Below are positions 47,436-56,098 of a stretch of 64,000 nt of DNA, piece after piece (positions within the stretch are counted from its first letter, which is position 1; the number at the start of each line of letters is the position of its first letter). Position numbers and translations under genes: made by a program. The notes under the pieces were generated by a model. The model did not search any database. It had not been told where the DNA came from and saw nothing but the letters and a program-made list of their open reading frames with translations. Source of the DNA: Sphingomonadales bacterium (GTDB lineage Bacteria > Pseudomonadota > Alphaproteobacteria > Sphingomonadales > Sphingomonadaceae); NCBI GenBank assembly GCA_025351405.1, contig JANXVZ010000037.1, positions 40,139 to 104,138 on the forward strand, read 5' to 3'.

Positions 47436-49085
47436 ATGACCGACCGTGAATCAATGCCCTACGATATCGTCATCGTCGGCGGCGGCCCTGCAGGGCTTTC
47501 CGCGGCGATCCGGGCGAAGCAGGAAGCTGCCGCCAAGGGTCTTGAACTCAGTGTCTGCATTCTGGAAAAAGGCTCCGAGATTGGCGCGCACATCCTGTCC
47601 GGCGCGGTTGTCGATCCGCGCGCGCTCGATGAACTTCTGCCGAACTGGCGCGACCTCGACAGCCCGATGACCGTCCCGGTAGTGGAAAATCACCACTGGA
47701 TACTGACGGAGGCCAAGCAGCATGATTTCCCGCATGGGTTGATGCCGCCCTTCATGAACAACAAGGGTTGCTACACGGTCAGCCTGGGCAATCTCTGCCG
47801 CTGGCTGGCCGGCCAGGCCGAAGCGCTCGGCGTCGAGATTTTTCCGGGCTTTGCTGCTGCCGAGATTCTGTGGAACGACGATGGATCGGTCAAGGGTGTT
47901 GCCACCGGCGACATGGGCATTGCCAAGGACGGTACGCGCAAGGCTTCGTGGCAGCCCGGCCTCGAACTCCATGCCAAATACACCTTTTTTGCCGAAGGAG
48001 TGCGTGGTCACCTGTCGAAGCAACTCATCAAGCATTTCACGCTCGACAAGGATAGCCAGCCGCAGGTCTATGGCATCGGAATCAAGGAGTTGTGGGACAT
48101 TCTTCCGGAAAAGCACGTTGCCGGGCGCGTGATCCACACCCAAGGCTGGCCGTTGAGCGACGCCAATGGCGGCGGTTTCATCTACCATCAGGCAAACAAC
48201 CAGGTCGCGCTCGGCTTCGTCACCTGGCTCAACTATTCCAATCCCTATCTGTCGCCTTTCGACGAGATGCAGCGCTGGAAGACGCATCCGGCCATAAAGG
48301 CGATCCTCGAAGGCGGCCGCCGTGTGTCATACGGCGCCCGTGCCATCAACGACGGCGGCTGGCAGTCGGTGCCGAAGCTGACCTTCCCGGGGGGCGCGCT
48401 GATCGGCTGCTCGGCAGGCTTCGTCAACGTGCCGCGCATCAAGGGCAGCCACACCGCGATGAAGACCGGGATGATGGCGGCGGAAGCCGCTGTGGAGGCG
48501 ATCGCCAGCCAGCGCGGCAATGACGAACTGGTGGCCTATGGCGCGGCCTACAAGAAAAGCTGGGTGTTCGAGGAGTTGCGCATGGTTCGCAACACGCTGC
48601 CGGCCGTGGAGAAGTTCGGCAACCTGATCGGCACCGGCATTGCCGGCGTGACAATGTGGGCGGAATATCTCGGGTACGCGATGCCGTTCACGCTTGGACA
48701 TCACAAGGACAACGAAAGCCTGAAGAAGAAGGATGCGGTCAAGCCGATCGTCTATCCCAAGCCAGATGGCGTCATCAGCTTCGACAAGCTTACCAGCGTA
48801 TTCCTGTCCAACACCAACCATGAGGAAGACCAGCCGGTCCACCTGACGTTGAAGGACCCGGATGTTCCGATCTCGTACAATCTGCCGATGTATGACGAGC
48901 CGGCGCAACGCTATTGCCCTGCCGGGGTGTATGAAGTCGTGGGTGCCGATACCGACGCGCCGCGTTTCCAGATCAACGCGCAGAACTGCGTGCACTGCAA
49001 GACCTGCGATATCAAGGATCCAACTCAGAATATCACCTGGGTGGTTCCCGAAGGCGGTGGCGGCCCGAATTATCCCAATATGTGA
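47436..49085 (+). CDS. Electron transfer flavoprotein-ubiquinone oxidoreductase
   Basis: A 549-residue membrane-associated enzyme that passes electrons from ETF, reduced by acyl-CoA and related dehydrogenases, to ubiquinone. The FAD-binding motif is VIVGGGPAGLSAAIRAK. The middle carries the quinone-binding region (LIGCSAGFVNVPRIKGSHTAMKTGM). The C-terminal 4Fe-4S ligands are the Cys in YCPAGVYE and the three in CVHCKTCD. ATG at 47436 gives the family N-terminus (MTDRESMPYDIVIVGGG). An AAGG site precedes it. Confidence 0.96.
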   Translation: MTDRESMPYDIVIVGGGPAGLSAAIRAKQEAAAKGLELSVCILEKGSEIGAHILSGAVVDPRALDELLPNWRDLDSPMTVPVVENHHWILTEAKQHDFPHGLMPPFMNNKGCYTVSLGNLCRWLAGQAEALGVEIFPGFAAAEILWNDDGSVKGVATGDMGIAKDGTRKASWQPGLELHAKYTFFAEGVRGHLSKQLIKHFTLDKDSQPQVYGIGIKELWDILPEKHVAGRVIHTQGWPLSDANGGGFIYHQANNQVALGFVTWLNYSNPYLSPFDEMQRWKTHPAIKAILEGGRRVSYGARAINDGGWQSVPKLTFPGGALIGCSAGFVNVPRIKGSHTAMKTGMMAAEAAVEAIASQRGNDELVAYGAAYKKSWVFEELRMVRNTLPAVEKFGNLIGTGIAGVTMWAEYLGYAMPFTLGHHKDNESLKKKDAVKPIVYPKPDGVISFDKLTSVFLSNTNHEEDQPVHLTLKDPDVPISYNLPMYDEPAQRYCPAGVYEVVGADTDAPRFQINAQNCVHCKTCDIKDPTQNITWVVPEGGGGPNYPNM

Positions 49086-49239
49086 CACGCGGGCAGGCAG
49101 TTGCCGTGCCCGCGCTGCCGGCACGGCCATCCTCGCAGGTCGCGGCCAGCCGCAGCACGGGTATTCCCCAGGCCTTGGGTCGCACCTTTCTCATGCCACC
49201 CCCTCGACACGCCCCTGCAACCACGCCAGACTCGCAATC

Positions 49240-50919
49240 ATGCCAAACCTTCGCCTGACTGTTCTGGTCCTTGCCGCCGCTACCGCGTTGGCGCCGCCCG
49301 CCTACGCCAAGACCACCGAGCCGGCGGCTGAATCCGCCTTGAGGGGTTATGTCCTCGGCCGTTATGCCTATGCCGACGACGCGCTCGAACGCTCGGCGCG
49401 CTATTTCGATCAGGCCCGGCAACTCGATCCTGCCGCGCCGGTACTCACCCGCCGCGCCTTTGACCTTGCGGTGGCAGCCGGCGATTTCGCGCGTGCGGCG
49501 GTGTTGGCGCCAACGATGGCTGCAGCGGAACAAAGCGACCCGGATGTGGTCATGGTGCGCCTCGCCGACGCGATTGCACGCCGCGATTGGAAAGCCGCCG
49601 AAGTGTTGCGCCCCGGGCTCAGTACAGCCGGATATTCCGCCGTCGTCGGTCCGATCGTCGATGCCTGGCTACAGTTTGGCCGCGGCCGCACGGATGCGGC
49701 ACTGGCCGCCCTGGAGCCCGCCAATTTCAACGGCTTTGCGCGTTCCTACGTCCAGGAACAGCGTGCCCATATGCTGGCGGCGGCCGGGCGCTGGCAGGAT
49801 GCGTCCGACGCCTACGCCAATTTGCTGACCGCAACGAGCAGTGGCGGCGCCTTCCTGCGCGCGGCCGAGGCCGATGCACGGGCGATGGCCGGCGACAAGG
49901 TTGGGGCCGCAAAACTGCTCGTCGGCGAAGAACCACCGATCGCTGCAGCGCGGACCCGCCTCACCGAAAATAAACGCATCGGCGGACTTGCGCCCGATCC
50001 GCGGCGCGGCATCGCCTGGCTGTCGGTACGATTGGCTGCGGACCTGTCACGTGACAAGCCGGTTGCATTGTCCGTCCTGTTTGCACGCATGGCGAGCTTC
50101 CTGGCGCCGGATGTTTCGGCAACATGGCTGGTTTCAGGCGATGTGCTGGCGCGCAGTGACCAGCGTGATGCAGCGCTTGAGGCCTATTCGCACATACCCG
50201 ACGGAGATGCCCTTGCGGCGACGGCACGGGTACGTCGTGCCGAAGTGCTCGAAGCGCTCGACCGGGGTGCGGAAGCGGGGGTGCTGCTGACGGCGCGCAC
50301 CGCAGCCGCCGATGCGGACGCCGATGATTGGACACGCCTCGGCGATTGGCACCGCCGCGCCGAGCGCTTCCCCCAGGCGATCGCCGCCTATTCAAGGGCC
50401 ATCGCATTGAGCTCCGGCGGCGACACCGCAAACTGGGGCCTCTGGTTCCTGCGCGGCAGCATGGAGGAGCGGGCAAACCAATGGCCTGCAGCGGAGGTGG
50501 ACCTGCGCGAGGCGCTGCGGCGTTCACCCGATGAGCCGATCGTGCTGAACTATCTCGGCTATTCGCTGCTCGATCGGGCCACCGCGACAGCCGAGGCCGC
50601 GACCTTGATCGAGAGGGCCGCCAAATTGCGTCCAGGTGACGGTGGTATCATCGATTCGCTTGGCTGGAGCCAGTTTCGCCAGGGCAGATATGCCGATGCG
50701 GTGACGACACTTGAGCGAGCAGCGACGCTCGAGCCGACCGATCCGACCGTCACCGAGCACCTGGGCGATGCCTATTGGCGCACCGGCCGCCGCATCGAGG
50801 CTCGCTTCAAATGGCGGGCCGCAAGCGACCTCGACCCGAGCGCTGCGCAAAAGACCGCCTTGCGTGCCAAGCTCGATTACGGCCTCGATGCCGCATTGGC
50901 GATGGCGGTGCCCAAATAG
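49240..50919 (+). CDS. Exported TPR-repeat protein
   Basis: A 559-residue protein with signal peptide MPNLRLTVLVLAAATALAPPAYA followed by tetratricopeptide repeats throughout (AYADDALERSARYFDQARQLDP; VLNYLGYSLLDRATATAEAATLIERAAKLRPGDGGIIDSLGWSQFRQGRYADAV; EHLGDAYWRTGRRIEARFKWRAASDLDP). The last repeats match a widespread alphaproteobacterial TPR protein often next to ispE. It probably acts as an envelope scaffold or chaperone. The ATG at 49240 lacks a strong ribosome-binding site. ispE follows 19 bp later. Confidence 0.88.
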   Translation: MPNLRLTVLVLAAATALAPPAYAKTTEPAAESALRGYVLGRYAYADDALERSARYFDQARQLDPAAPVLTRRAFDLAVAAGDFARAAVLAPTMAAAEQSDPDVVMVRLADAIARRDWKAAEVLRPGLSTAGYSAVVGPIVDAWLQFGRGRTDAALAALEPANFNGFARSYVQEQRAHMLAAAGRWQDASDAYANLLTATSSGGAFLRAAEADARAMAGDKVGAAKLLVGEEPPIAAARTRLTENKRIGGLAPDPRRGIAWLSVRLAADLSRDKPVALSVLFARMASFLAPDVSATWLVSGDVLARSDQRDAALEAYSHIPDGDALAATARVRRAEVLEALDRGAEAGVLLTARTAAADADADDWTRLGDWHRRAERFPQAIAAYSRAIALSSGGDTANWGLWFLRGSMEERANQWPAAEVDLREALRRSPDEPIVLNYLGYSLLDRATATAEAATLIERAAKLRPGDGGIIDSLGWSQFRQGRYADAVTTLERAATLEPTDPTVTEHLGDAYWRTGRRIEARFKWRAASDLDPSAAQKTALRAKLDYGLDAALAMAVPK

Positions 50920-50938
50920 CCCCGCCGCGTTCCCCGCA

Positions 50939-51757
50939 ATGTTGACCGAATTTGCCCCCGCCAAGCTGAACCTGGCGCTGCACCTGCGGCGGCGGCGGGC
51001 GGATGGCTACCACGACCTCGAGACTGTTTTCGCCTTTACCGAGTTTGGCGATACGCTTGACGCGGTGCCCGGCGAGGGCCTGTCATTGACAGTGACCGGG
51101 CCGTTTGCCGATGCTGCGGGGCAGGGCGGGGAAAATCTCGTGTTGCGGGCGGCGCGCGCCCTGGCCGGTGCGGCTGGTGTCGCGGCGGACGCCGTGCTGA
51201 CGCTCGACAAGCATATCCCCGTTGCTGCCGGCCTCGGCGGTGGTTCCGCCGATGCGGCAGCCACACTGCGATTGCTCAACCAGATGTGGGGAATCGGCTG
51301 GCCATCGGAGCGCTTGATCGCGCTGGCGGCGGAGCTTGGTGCCGATGTTCCGGCCTGCGTTGCAGCGCGCACCTGCTTTGGCACGGGGTCCGGGGATATT
51401 CTGGCGACGTGGCCAAAAACACTTACCGGCACTGCGGTTCTCCTGGTCAATCCGCGCGTGCCGTTGCCAACGCCCCCGGTATTTGCCGGCTGGGATGGTG
51501 TGGACCGCGGCGGTATCGCCAGCGGGGCAGCGTTGGCGGACCTGCGCAACGACATGACTGCCGCTGCGGTCCATATCGCCCCGGTCGTTGCCGATGTCCT
51601 TGCAGCCCTGGGCGATACCAGGGGGGTCACTCTCGCCCGGATGAGCGGCTCGGGAGCGACGTGCCTGGGGCTGTACGAAAGTTCCGATGCCTGTGCAGCC
51701 GCCGGCGCTGTATTGGCCCAGCGGGGATGGTGGACCGAGGCGACTCGGCTGCTCTGA
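50939..51757 (+). CDS. ispE: 4-diphosphocytidyl-2-C-methyl-D-erythritol kinase
   Basis: A 272-residue GHMP kinase of the MEP isoprenoid pathway, phosphorylating CDP-methylerythritol. FAPAKLNLALHLRRRRADGYHDLETVF is the substrate-binding N-terminus, PVAAGLGGGSADAAATL is the ATP-binding GHMP loop, and MSGSGATCLGLYE is the C-terminal Gly-rich loop. The start is ATG at 50939, 17 bp after the TPR-protein stop, so the two are probably cotranscribed. Confidence 0.95.
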   Translation: MLTEFAPAKLNLALHLRRRRADGYHDLETVFAFTEFGDTLDAVPGEGLSLTVTGPFADAAGQGGENLVLRAARALAGAAGVAADAVLTLDKHIPVAAGLGGGSADAAATLRLLNQMWGIGWPSERLIALAAELGADVPACVAARTCFGTGSGDILATWPKTLTGTAVLLVNPRVPLPTPPVFAGWDGVDRGGIASGAALADLRNDMTAAAVHIAPVVADVLAALGDTRGVTLARMSGSGATCLGLYESSDACAAAGAVLAQRGWWTEATRLL

Positions 51758-51870
51758 GCCGCAGCTAATACGAATGCTGCGCTGCAACATTTCCGCTTGA
51801 CGCCGATTTTATCGGGGCGCACCACTGCCGCGTCGATGGACGCTGCGCCGCACCAAAGTATTTTGATTGC

Positions 51871-51934
51871 CACTCAGTTTTCCGCTTGACGAACTTCTGA
51901 GTGTTACTTAAAGCTCCACTCAGTTGAACTGAGT
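51871..51934 (+). promoter_or_regulatory. Promoter with repeated ACTCAGTT/AACTGAGT operator elements
   Basis: TTGACG (51886-51891) and a -10 candidate near 51908-51914 form a promoter for the small secreted protein. CACTCAG (51871-51877) and CTGAGTG (51897-51903) flank the -35 as an inverted repeat. A perfect palindrome ACTCAGTTGAACTGAGT (51918-51934) covers the predicted start of transcription. A further half-site CACTCAA follows. This layout fits a repressor acting at two sites. The regulator is unknown. Confidence 0.65.
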
Positions 51935-51979
51935 AGCACTCAACCGGGCAGGTTCGCCCAGATGGACAGGAGAAGTTAC

Positions 51980-52282
51980 ATGAACGTTCGCTTCCTCATC
52001 GCCGCCCCCGTCGCACTCTTCGTCAGCGCGGCCTTCATCGGCGCCGCCACCCCGGCTTTCGCTGCCGATGCCACCTGCGCCAGCGCCCCAGCCCGCATCC
52101 GCACGATTGCCGCCTCCGCCCAGCCCGACCAGGCACGCAAGGCGCTCGGCCTGGTGAGCCTTGGTGAAAAGCTCTGCGCTGAAGGCGGCCGCTTTGAAGC
52201 CGGCAAGAAGTTTTCGGCTGCAGCCAAGGTTCTCGGCACCGATATGGCCGCTCTCCAGAGCGCGGCACCGACTGCACAGTAA
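51980..52282 (+). CDS. Small exported protein of unknown function
   Basis: A 100-residue protein with signal peptide MNVRFLIAAPVALFVSAAFIGAATPAFA. The mature part is about 70 residues, Ala-rich and helical, with two Cys (CASAPARIR and KLCAEGG) that could form a disulfide. ATG at 51980 is chosen over one 18 bp upstream because AGGAGAAG lies directly before it. It is a single gene under an operator-rich promoter with a strong terminator after it. No family was recognised. Confidence 0.8.
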   Translation: MNVRFLIAAPVALFVSAAFIGAATPAFAADATCASAPARIRTIAASAQPDQARKALGLVSLGEKLCAEGGRFEAGKKFSAAAKVLGTDMAALQSAAPTAQ

Positions 52283-52323
52283 TTTTTTAGGCGTTCCCCG
52301 ATCCTGCCCAGGATCGTGTCCTC

Positions 52324-52354
52324 AAGGGCCGATGTGCAAGCGTCGGCCCTTTTT
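52324..52354 (+). terminator. Rho-independent terminator after the small exported protein
   Basis: AAGGGCCGA and TCGGCCCTT form a nine-pair stem around a 10-base loop, and the run of five T residues begins inside the 3' arm. It lies about 40 bp after the stop and 37 bp before the next ATG. Confidence 0.92.
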
Positions 52355-52390
52355 CTTTGCGCCGCACAATCACGCCTTTTAGAAGGTCTG

Positions 52391-53188
52391 ATGTCTGACA
52401 GGGGGGGGCGATTGGACGACCATCTTCGACTCGTAATTCAGGACGGCGTGGCACGCGTGCTCATCGACCGGCCTGACAAGCGCAATGCCATGAGCCAAGC
52501 GATGTGGGAGGCATTTCCCAAGCTTGTGGACGCAGCCACGGCCGATGCGCGCGTGCGCTTGCTTGTGGTTGGTTCCGCCAACGCCGGACATTTTTGCGCC
52601 GGCGCCGACATCGGTGAGTTCGCCACCATGTCCTCCGACCCAAGCTGGCGCGCGCGCAACCAGGCTGCCATCCGTGCCACCCAGATTACCCTGGCGCGCG
52701 CGCCGATGCCCACGGTCGCGATGATCGATGGCGATTGCGTCGGGGGCGGGTGCGGGATCGCGCTGGCGTGCGACATGCGGATCGCTTCTCCTCGGTCGCG
52801 CTTTGGGATCACGCCGGCCAAGCTCGGCCTGGTTTACCCTTTGCATGATACAAAGCTGCTGACCGGCCTGGTCGGCCCGGCACAGGCGCGCAGGTTGCTT
52901 TATACCGCCATGCTGATCGACGCCGCCGAGGCTCTGCGCATCGGGCTGGTCGAGGAGGTCGCGGACGGGCTTGTCGCCGCCGTCGAGGCTTTCGCGGCTG
53001 CCGTCATCGCCGCATCGCCACATAGCCAGCGGGCCAGCAAGGCGATTATCCGGCGCATCCTCGATGGCATCAACGATGACGATGCCCAGTCCGAAGGGGA
53101 TTTTGCCGCGGCATTCACCGGCCCGGACTTTGCCGAAGGCGTTTCCGCCTTCATGACGAAGCGCAAGCCAGTGTTCAGCCCCCGATGA
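52391..53188 (+). CDS. Enoyl-CoA hydratase/isomerase family protein
   Basis: A 265-residue crotonase-fold enzyme. HFCAGADIGEF is the first oxyanion-hole motif; IDGDCVGGGCGIALACDMRIASPRSRFGITPAKLGLVYP is the second. The usual first catalytic Glu position is changed, so it may be an isomerase or decarboxylase rather than a hydratase. ATG at 52391 follows AGAAGG. Its stop overlaps the N-formylglutamate amidohydrolase start (ATGA), so they are translationally coupled. Confidence 0.9.
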   Translation: MSDRGGRLDDHLRLVIQDGVARVLIDRPDKRNAMSQAMWEAFPKLVDAATADARVRLLVVGSANAGHFCAGADIGEFATMSSDPSWRARNQAAIRATQITLARAPMPTVAMIDGDCVGGGCGIALACDMRIASPRSRFGITPAKLGLVYPLHDTKLLTGLVGPAQARRLLYTAMLIDAAEALRIGLVEEVADGLVAAVEAFAAAVIAASPHSQRASKAIIRRILDGINDDDAQSEGDFAAAFTGPDFAEGVSAFMTKRKPVFSPR

Positions 53189-53910
53189 TTCCGTTTCGCT
53201 TTCATCCCGGGTCGCCCGACGGTGCATCGGTCCTCGTCATCGCCGATCACGCGTCCAACGCCGTACCTCCTGGCGTCCATCTCGGGGTGCCGTTGCGGGT
53301 AATGCTTGATCATGTTGCAGTCGATATCGGCGCAGGCCCCGTGGCTTTGGCGCTCGGTCAGGCGCTTGGTGCCGGGGTCTTCCTCGCCAACGCTTCGCGC
53401 CTGGTGGTCGACCTCAATCGGGAGCCGGACTCGCCCGGGTTGGTACCGCAACACAGCGATGGCATCGCCATTCCCGGCAATCATTCGCTGAGCGCAGGCC
53501 AAATGGCGCGTCGCCTGGCGTGGCACCGAGACTATCATGAAACGCTGGCCGCGACGATCGCGCGGCTGCAACCGCGTATGCTCGTCAGTGTCCACAGCTT
53601 CACGCCCAGCCTCGCCAGCCGCCCCCAGGAAGCCCGCCCATGGCCGATCGGCATCCTCTATAACCACGATGCACGACTTGCGACGTCCGCACTGGCTTGG
53701 CTCAATAGCCGTGACATCAATGCCGGCGACAATCAGCCCTATTCCGGCCGAGACCTCAATTATACAATGAACCGTCACGCCGAAGCCACTGGTTTACCTT
53801 ACTTGGGTATTGAACTGCGCCAGGATCAGGTTGGCGATCCGGGCGGCGTCGGCATTTGGGCGGCGATCCTTGCGGCCCTCGTTTCCGATCTGGGTAACGA
53901 TATCGTCTGA
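53185..53910 (+). CDS. N-formylglutamate amidohydrolase family protein
   Basis: A 241-residue zinc-dependent hydrolase of the HutG/FGase family. LVIADHASNAVPPGV, LVVDLNREPD, VSVHSFTPSL and GLPYLGIELRQDQV hold the likely metal and substrate residues. In histidine breakdown FGase converts N-formylglutamate to formate and glutamate, but no hut genes are nearby, so another acylamide substrate is possible. It starts inside the preceding stop (ATGA). Confidence 0.9.
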   Translation: MIPFRFHPGSPDGASVLVIADHASNAVPPGVHLGVPLRVMLDHVAVDIGAGPVALALGQALGAGVFLANASRLVVDLNREPDSPGLVPQHSDGIAIPGNHSLSAGQMARRLAWHRDYHETLAATIARLQPRMLVSVHSFTPSLASRPQEARPWPIGILYNHDARLATSALAWLNSRDINAGDNQPYSGRDLNYTMNRHAEATGLPYLGIELRQDQVGDPGGVGIWAAILAALVSDLGNDIV

Positions 53911-54024
53911 CCCGGCCCCGAGTGTCTGCACGATTGATTTGCGGGGAATCGGCGATATTGGCGCGCCCATGCTTGACGTGCCGGGCAACGCTTCGCATGA
54001 CCGACGCGAAACAAAGGAATGCCT

Positions 54025-55743
54025 GTGAGCCGCTTCGACAAATCGCGTTTGCCCAGCCGTCATGTTTCCGTCGGCCCCGAGCGCGCGCCGCACCGCAGCT
54101 ATTATTACGCCATGGGCCTGAGCGAGGAAGAAATCGGCCGCCCCTTTGTCGGCATCGCGTCGGCTGGCAACGACAGTGCTCCGTGCAATACGACGCTCGA
54201 CGCCCAGGCCGATGTGGCGCGGATCGGTGTCAATGAAGCCGGCGGAATGCCGCGGCGCTTCAACACGATCACCGTGACCGATGGTATTGCAATGGGCCAT
54301 CAGGGGATGAAGTCTTCACTGGTCAGCCGTGAAGTGATTGCCGACTCGGTTGAGCTATCGGTCAGAGGCCATTGTTATGATGGGCTTATAGGCTTTGCCG
54401 GCTGTGACAAGTCTTTGCCGGGAATGATGATGTCGATGTTGCGGCTCAATGTGCCGAGCATCTTCGTCTATGGCGGATCGATCTTGCCTGGTCGCTTCGA
54501 GGAACACGACGTGACGGTCGTCGATGTATTTGAAGCTGTTGGTGGATTTTCGGCGGGGACGTGTCCCTTGGCGCGTCTCAGCGCGCTTGAAAAGGTCGCA
54601 TGTCCCGGGCACGGAGCCTGTGGTGGCCAGTTCACCGCCAACACCATGGCGTGCGTCGGCGAGGCGATCGGCCTCTCCCTGCCCAACAGCAACATGACGC
54701 CGGCACCATATGCGAGCCGCGCCGACATTGCGGTGGCTGCGGGGCGCCAGATCATGACCCTGATCGAACGCAATATCCGGCCGCGCGATATCTGTACGCG
54801 CGACGCCTTCGAAAACGCCGCACGCATCGTTGCCGCCACGGGAGGCTCGACGAACGGCGCACTCCACCTGCCGGCAATGGCCAGCGAAGCCGGCATAAAG
54901 TTCGACTTGTTCGATGTTGCAGAGGTATTCAAATCAACGCCGTACATCGCGGATTTGAAGCCCGGCGGCAAGTATGTGGCCCGCGATATGCATGATGCCG
55001 GCGGCGTATACATGCTGATGAAGACCTTGCTCGATGCCGGGTTGCTTCACGGCAATTGCATGACGGTCACCTGCAAGACACTTGGTGAAAACCTCGAGGA
55101 GATTACCTGGAACCCCGATCAGAAGGTGATCTATCCGGCAAGTGCGCCGCTATCGCCGACGGGCGGCGTTGTTGGCCTGCGGGGCTCGCTTGCTCCCGAT
55201 GGCGCCATCGTCAAGGTGGCCGGGATGGCGCGCCTGCAGTTCAGCGGCCCCGCGCAGGTCTTCGATTGCGAGGAGGACTGTTTCGCTGCGGTCGAGGCGC
55301 GCCAGATCGCCAGGGGTAGTGTGGTTGTCATCCGCTATGAAGGCCCCAAGGGCGGTCCCGGGATGCGGGAAATGCTGTCCACGACAGCGGCACTCTATGG
55401 GCAGGGCCTGGGTGAGCATGTTGCCTTGATCACCGACGGGCGTTTTTCGGGGGCAACCAGGGGGTTCTGCATCGGTCACGTCGGGCCGGAAGCAGCGGAT
55501 TGCGGGCCGATTGCCCTTGTGGAAAACGGCGACATCATCAGCATCGATGCAGCCACGGGCACGATCGAGCTCGAAGTTGGCGATACGATCCTTGAGGAAC
55601 GCCGGTCTGCATGGCGTCCGCGCTTGAACGATTATCAATCGGGTGCGCTATGGCGTTATTCCCAGAACGTCGGGCCGGCCCGGCTCGGCGCGCTCACCCA
55701 TCCCGGTGCACGCGCAGAAACGCATGTCTTTGCCGATATCTGA
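54025..55743 (+). CDS. ilvD: Dihydroxy-acid dehydratase
   Basis: A 572-residue iron-sulfur enzyme of valine/isoleucine synthesis, dehydrating 2,3-dihydroxy-isovalerate and -methylvalerate. The cluster cysteines are C54 ([10 protein letters not shown]), C127 ([11 protein letters not shown]) and C199 ([14 protein letters not shown]). The C-terminal part has [14 protein letters not shown] and [15 protein letters not shown] at 54025 is preferred: AAAGGA lies six bases upstream, while it abuts the ATG at 54019 with no spacing. Length separates it from Edd-type sugar-acid dehydratases only weakly; overall it matches IlvD. Confidence 0.93.
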   Translation: MSRFDKSRLPSRHVSVGPERAPHRSYYYAMGLSEEEIGRPFVGIASAGNDSAPCNTTLDAQADVARIGVNEAGGMPRRFNTITVTDGIAMGHQGMKSSLVSREVIADSVELSVRGHCYDGLIGFAGCDKSLPGMMMSMLRLNVPSIFVYGGSILPGRFEEHDVTVVDVFEAVGGFSAGTCPLARLSALEKVACPGHGACGGQFTANTMACVGEAIGLSLPNSNMTPAPYASRADIAVAAGRQIMTLIERNIRPRDICTRDAFENAARIVAATGGSTNGALHLPAMASEAGIKFDLFDVAEVFKSTPYIADLKPGGKYVARDMHDAGGVYMLMKTLLDAGLLHGNCMTVTCKTLGENLEEITWNPDQKVIYPASAPLSPTGGVVGLRGSLAPDGAIVKVAGMARLQFSGPAQVFDCEEDCFAAVEARQIARGSVVVIRYEGPKGGPGMREMLSTTAALYGQGLGEHVALITDGRFSGATRGFCIGHVGPEAADCGPIALVENGDIISIDAATGTIELEVGDTILEERRSAWRPRLNDYQSGALWRYSQNVGPARLGALTHPGARAETHVFADI

Positions 55744-55745
55744 CC

Positions 55746-56051
55746 TTAGGTCCGGCGCCAGCGTGTATGCTTGCGCGGTGCGTTCGCGGTGGGTGGTGCC
55801 GGCTGCGGCGCAGGCGTGGATGATGCGGTTGTCTCGGGCGGCACCATCTGCGGCGGCATCATCTGCGCAGGAGATTCACCCTTGGGCGTGCCGATCGCGC
55901 TCCACAGCGGTTCGCCACGGCCATCCCGGGGGACTTCGCCGATTGTACCGGGGCGATTGGAGCGCTCCACGTACAGGGGAGAAGGCGCACACGCTGCCAC
56001 CGCGAGACAGATACCAATCGCCGCGAAATTTATGAATTTTAAGTACACCAT
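55746..56051 (-). CDS. Small lipoprotein of unknown function
   Basis: A 101-residue protein with a lipoprotein signal: KFINFAAIGICLAVAAC, lipobox Cys near residue 21. The mature part is Pro-rich with PSPLYVERSNRPGTIGEVPRDGRGEPLW, a run of Met/Pro/Gln, and a basic end (RKHTRWRRT). ATG at 56051 starts the signal; upstream frame would run toward the nnr gene. It converges on ilvD with a 2-bp gap and is divergent from nnr. No family was recognised. Confidence 0.7.
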   Translation of the reverse strand: MVYLKFINFAAIGICLAVAACAPSPLYVERSNRPGTIGEVPRDGRGEPLWSAIGTPKGESPAQMMPPQMVPPETTASSTPAPQPAPPTANAPRKHTRWRRT

Positions 56052-56098
56052 ATATTCGACGGCTTGATACACGGACCTGTAATGATAACAAGCCGCCC

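Noticed and set aside
54019..54021. ATG as ilvD start
   Set aside because: It directly abuts the AAAGGA ribosome-binding site with no spacing, whereas GTG at 54025 has proper spacing.
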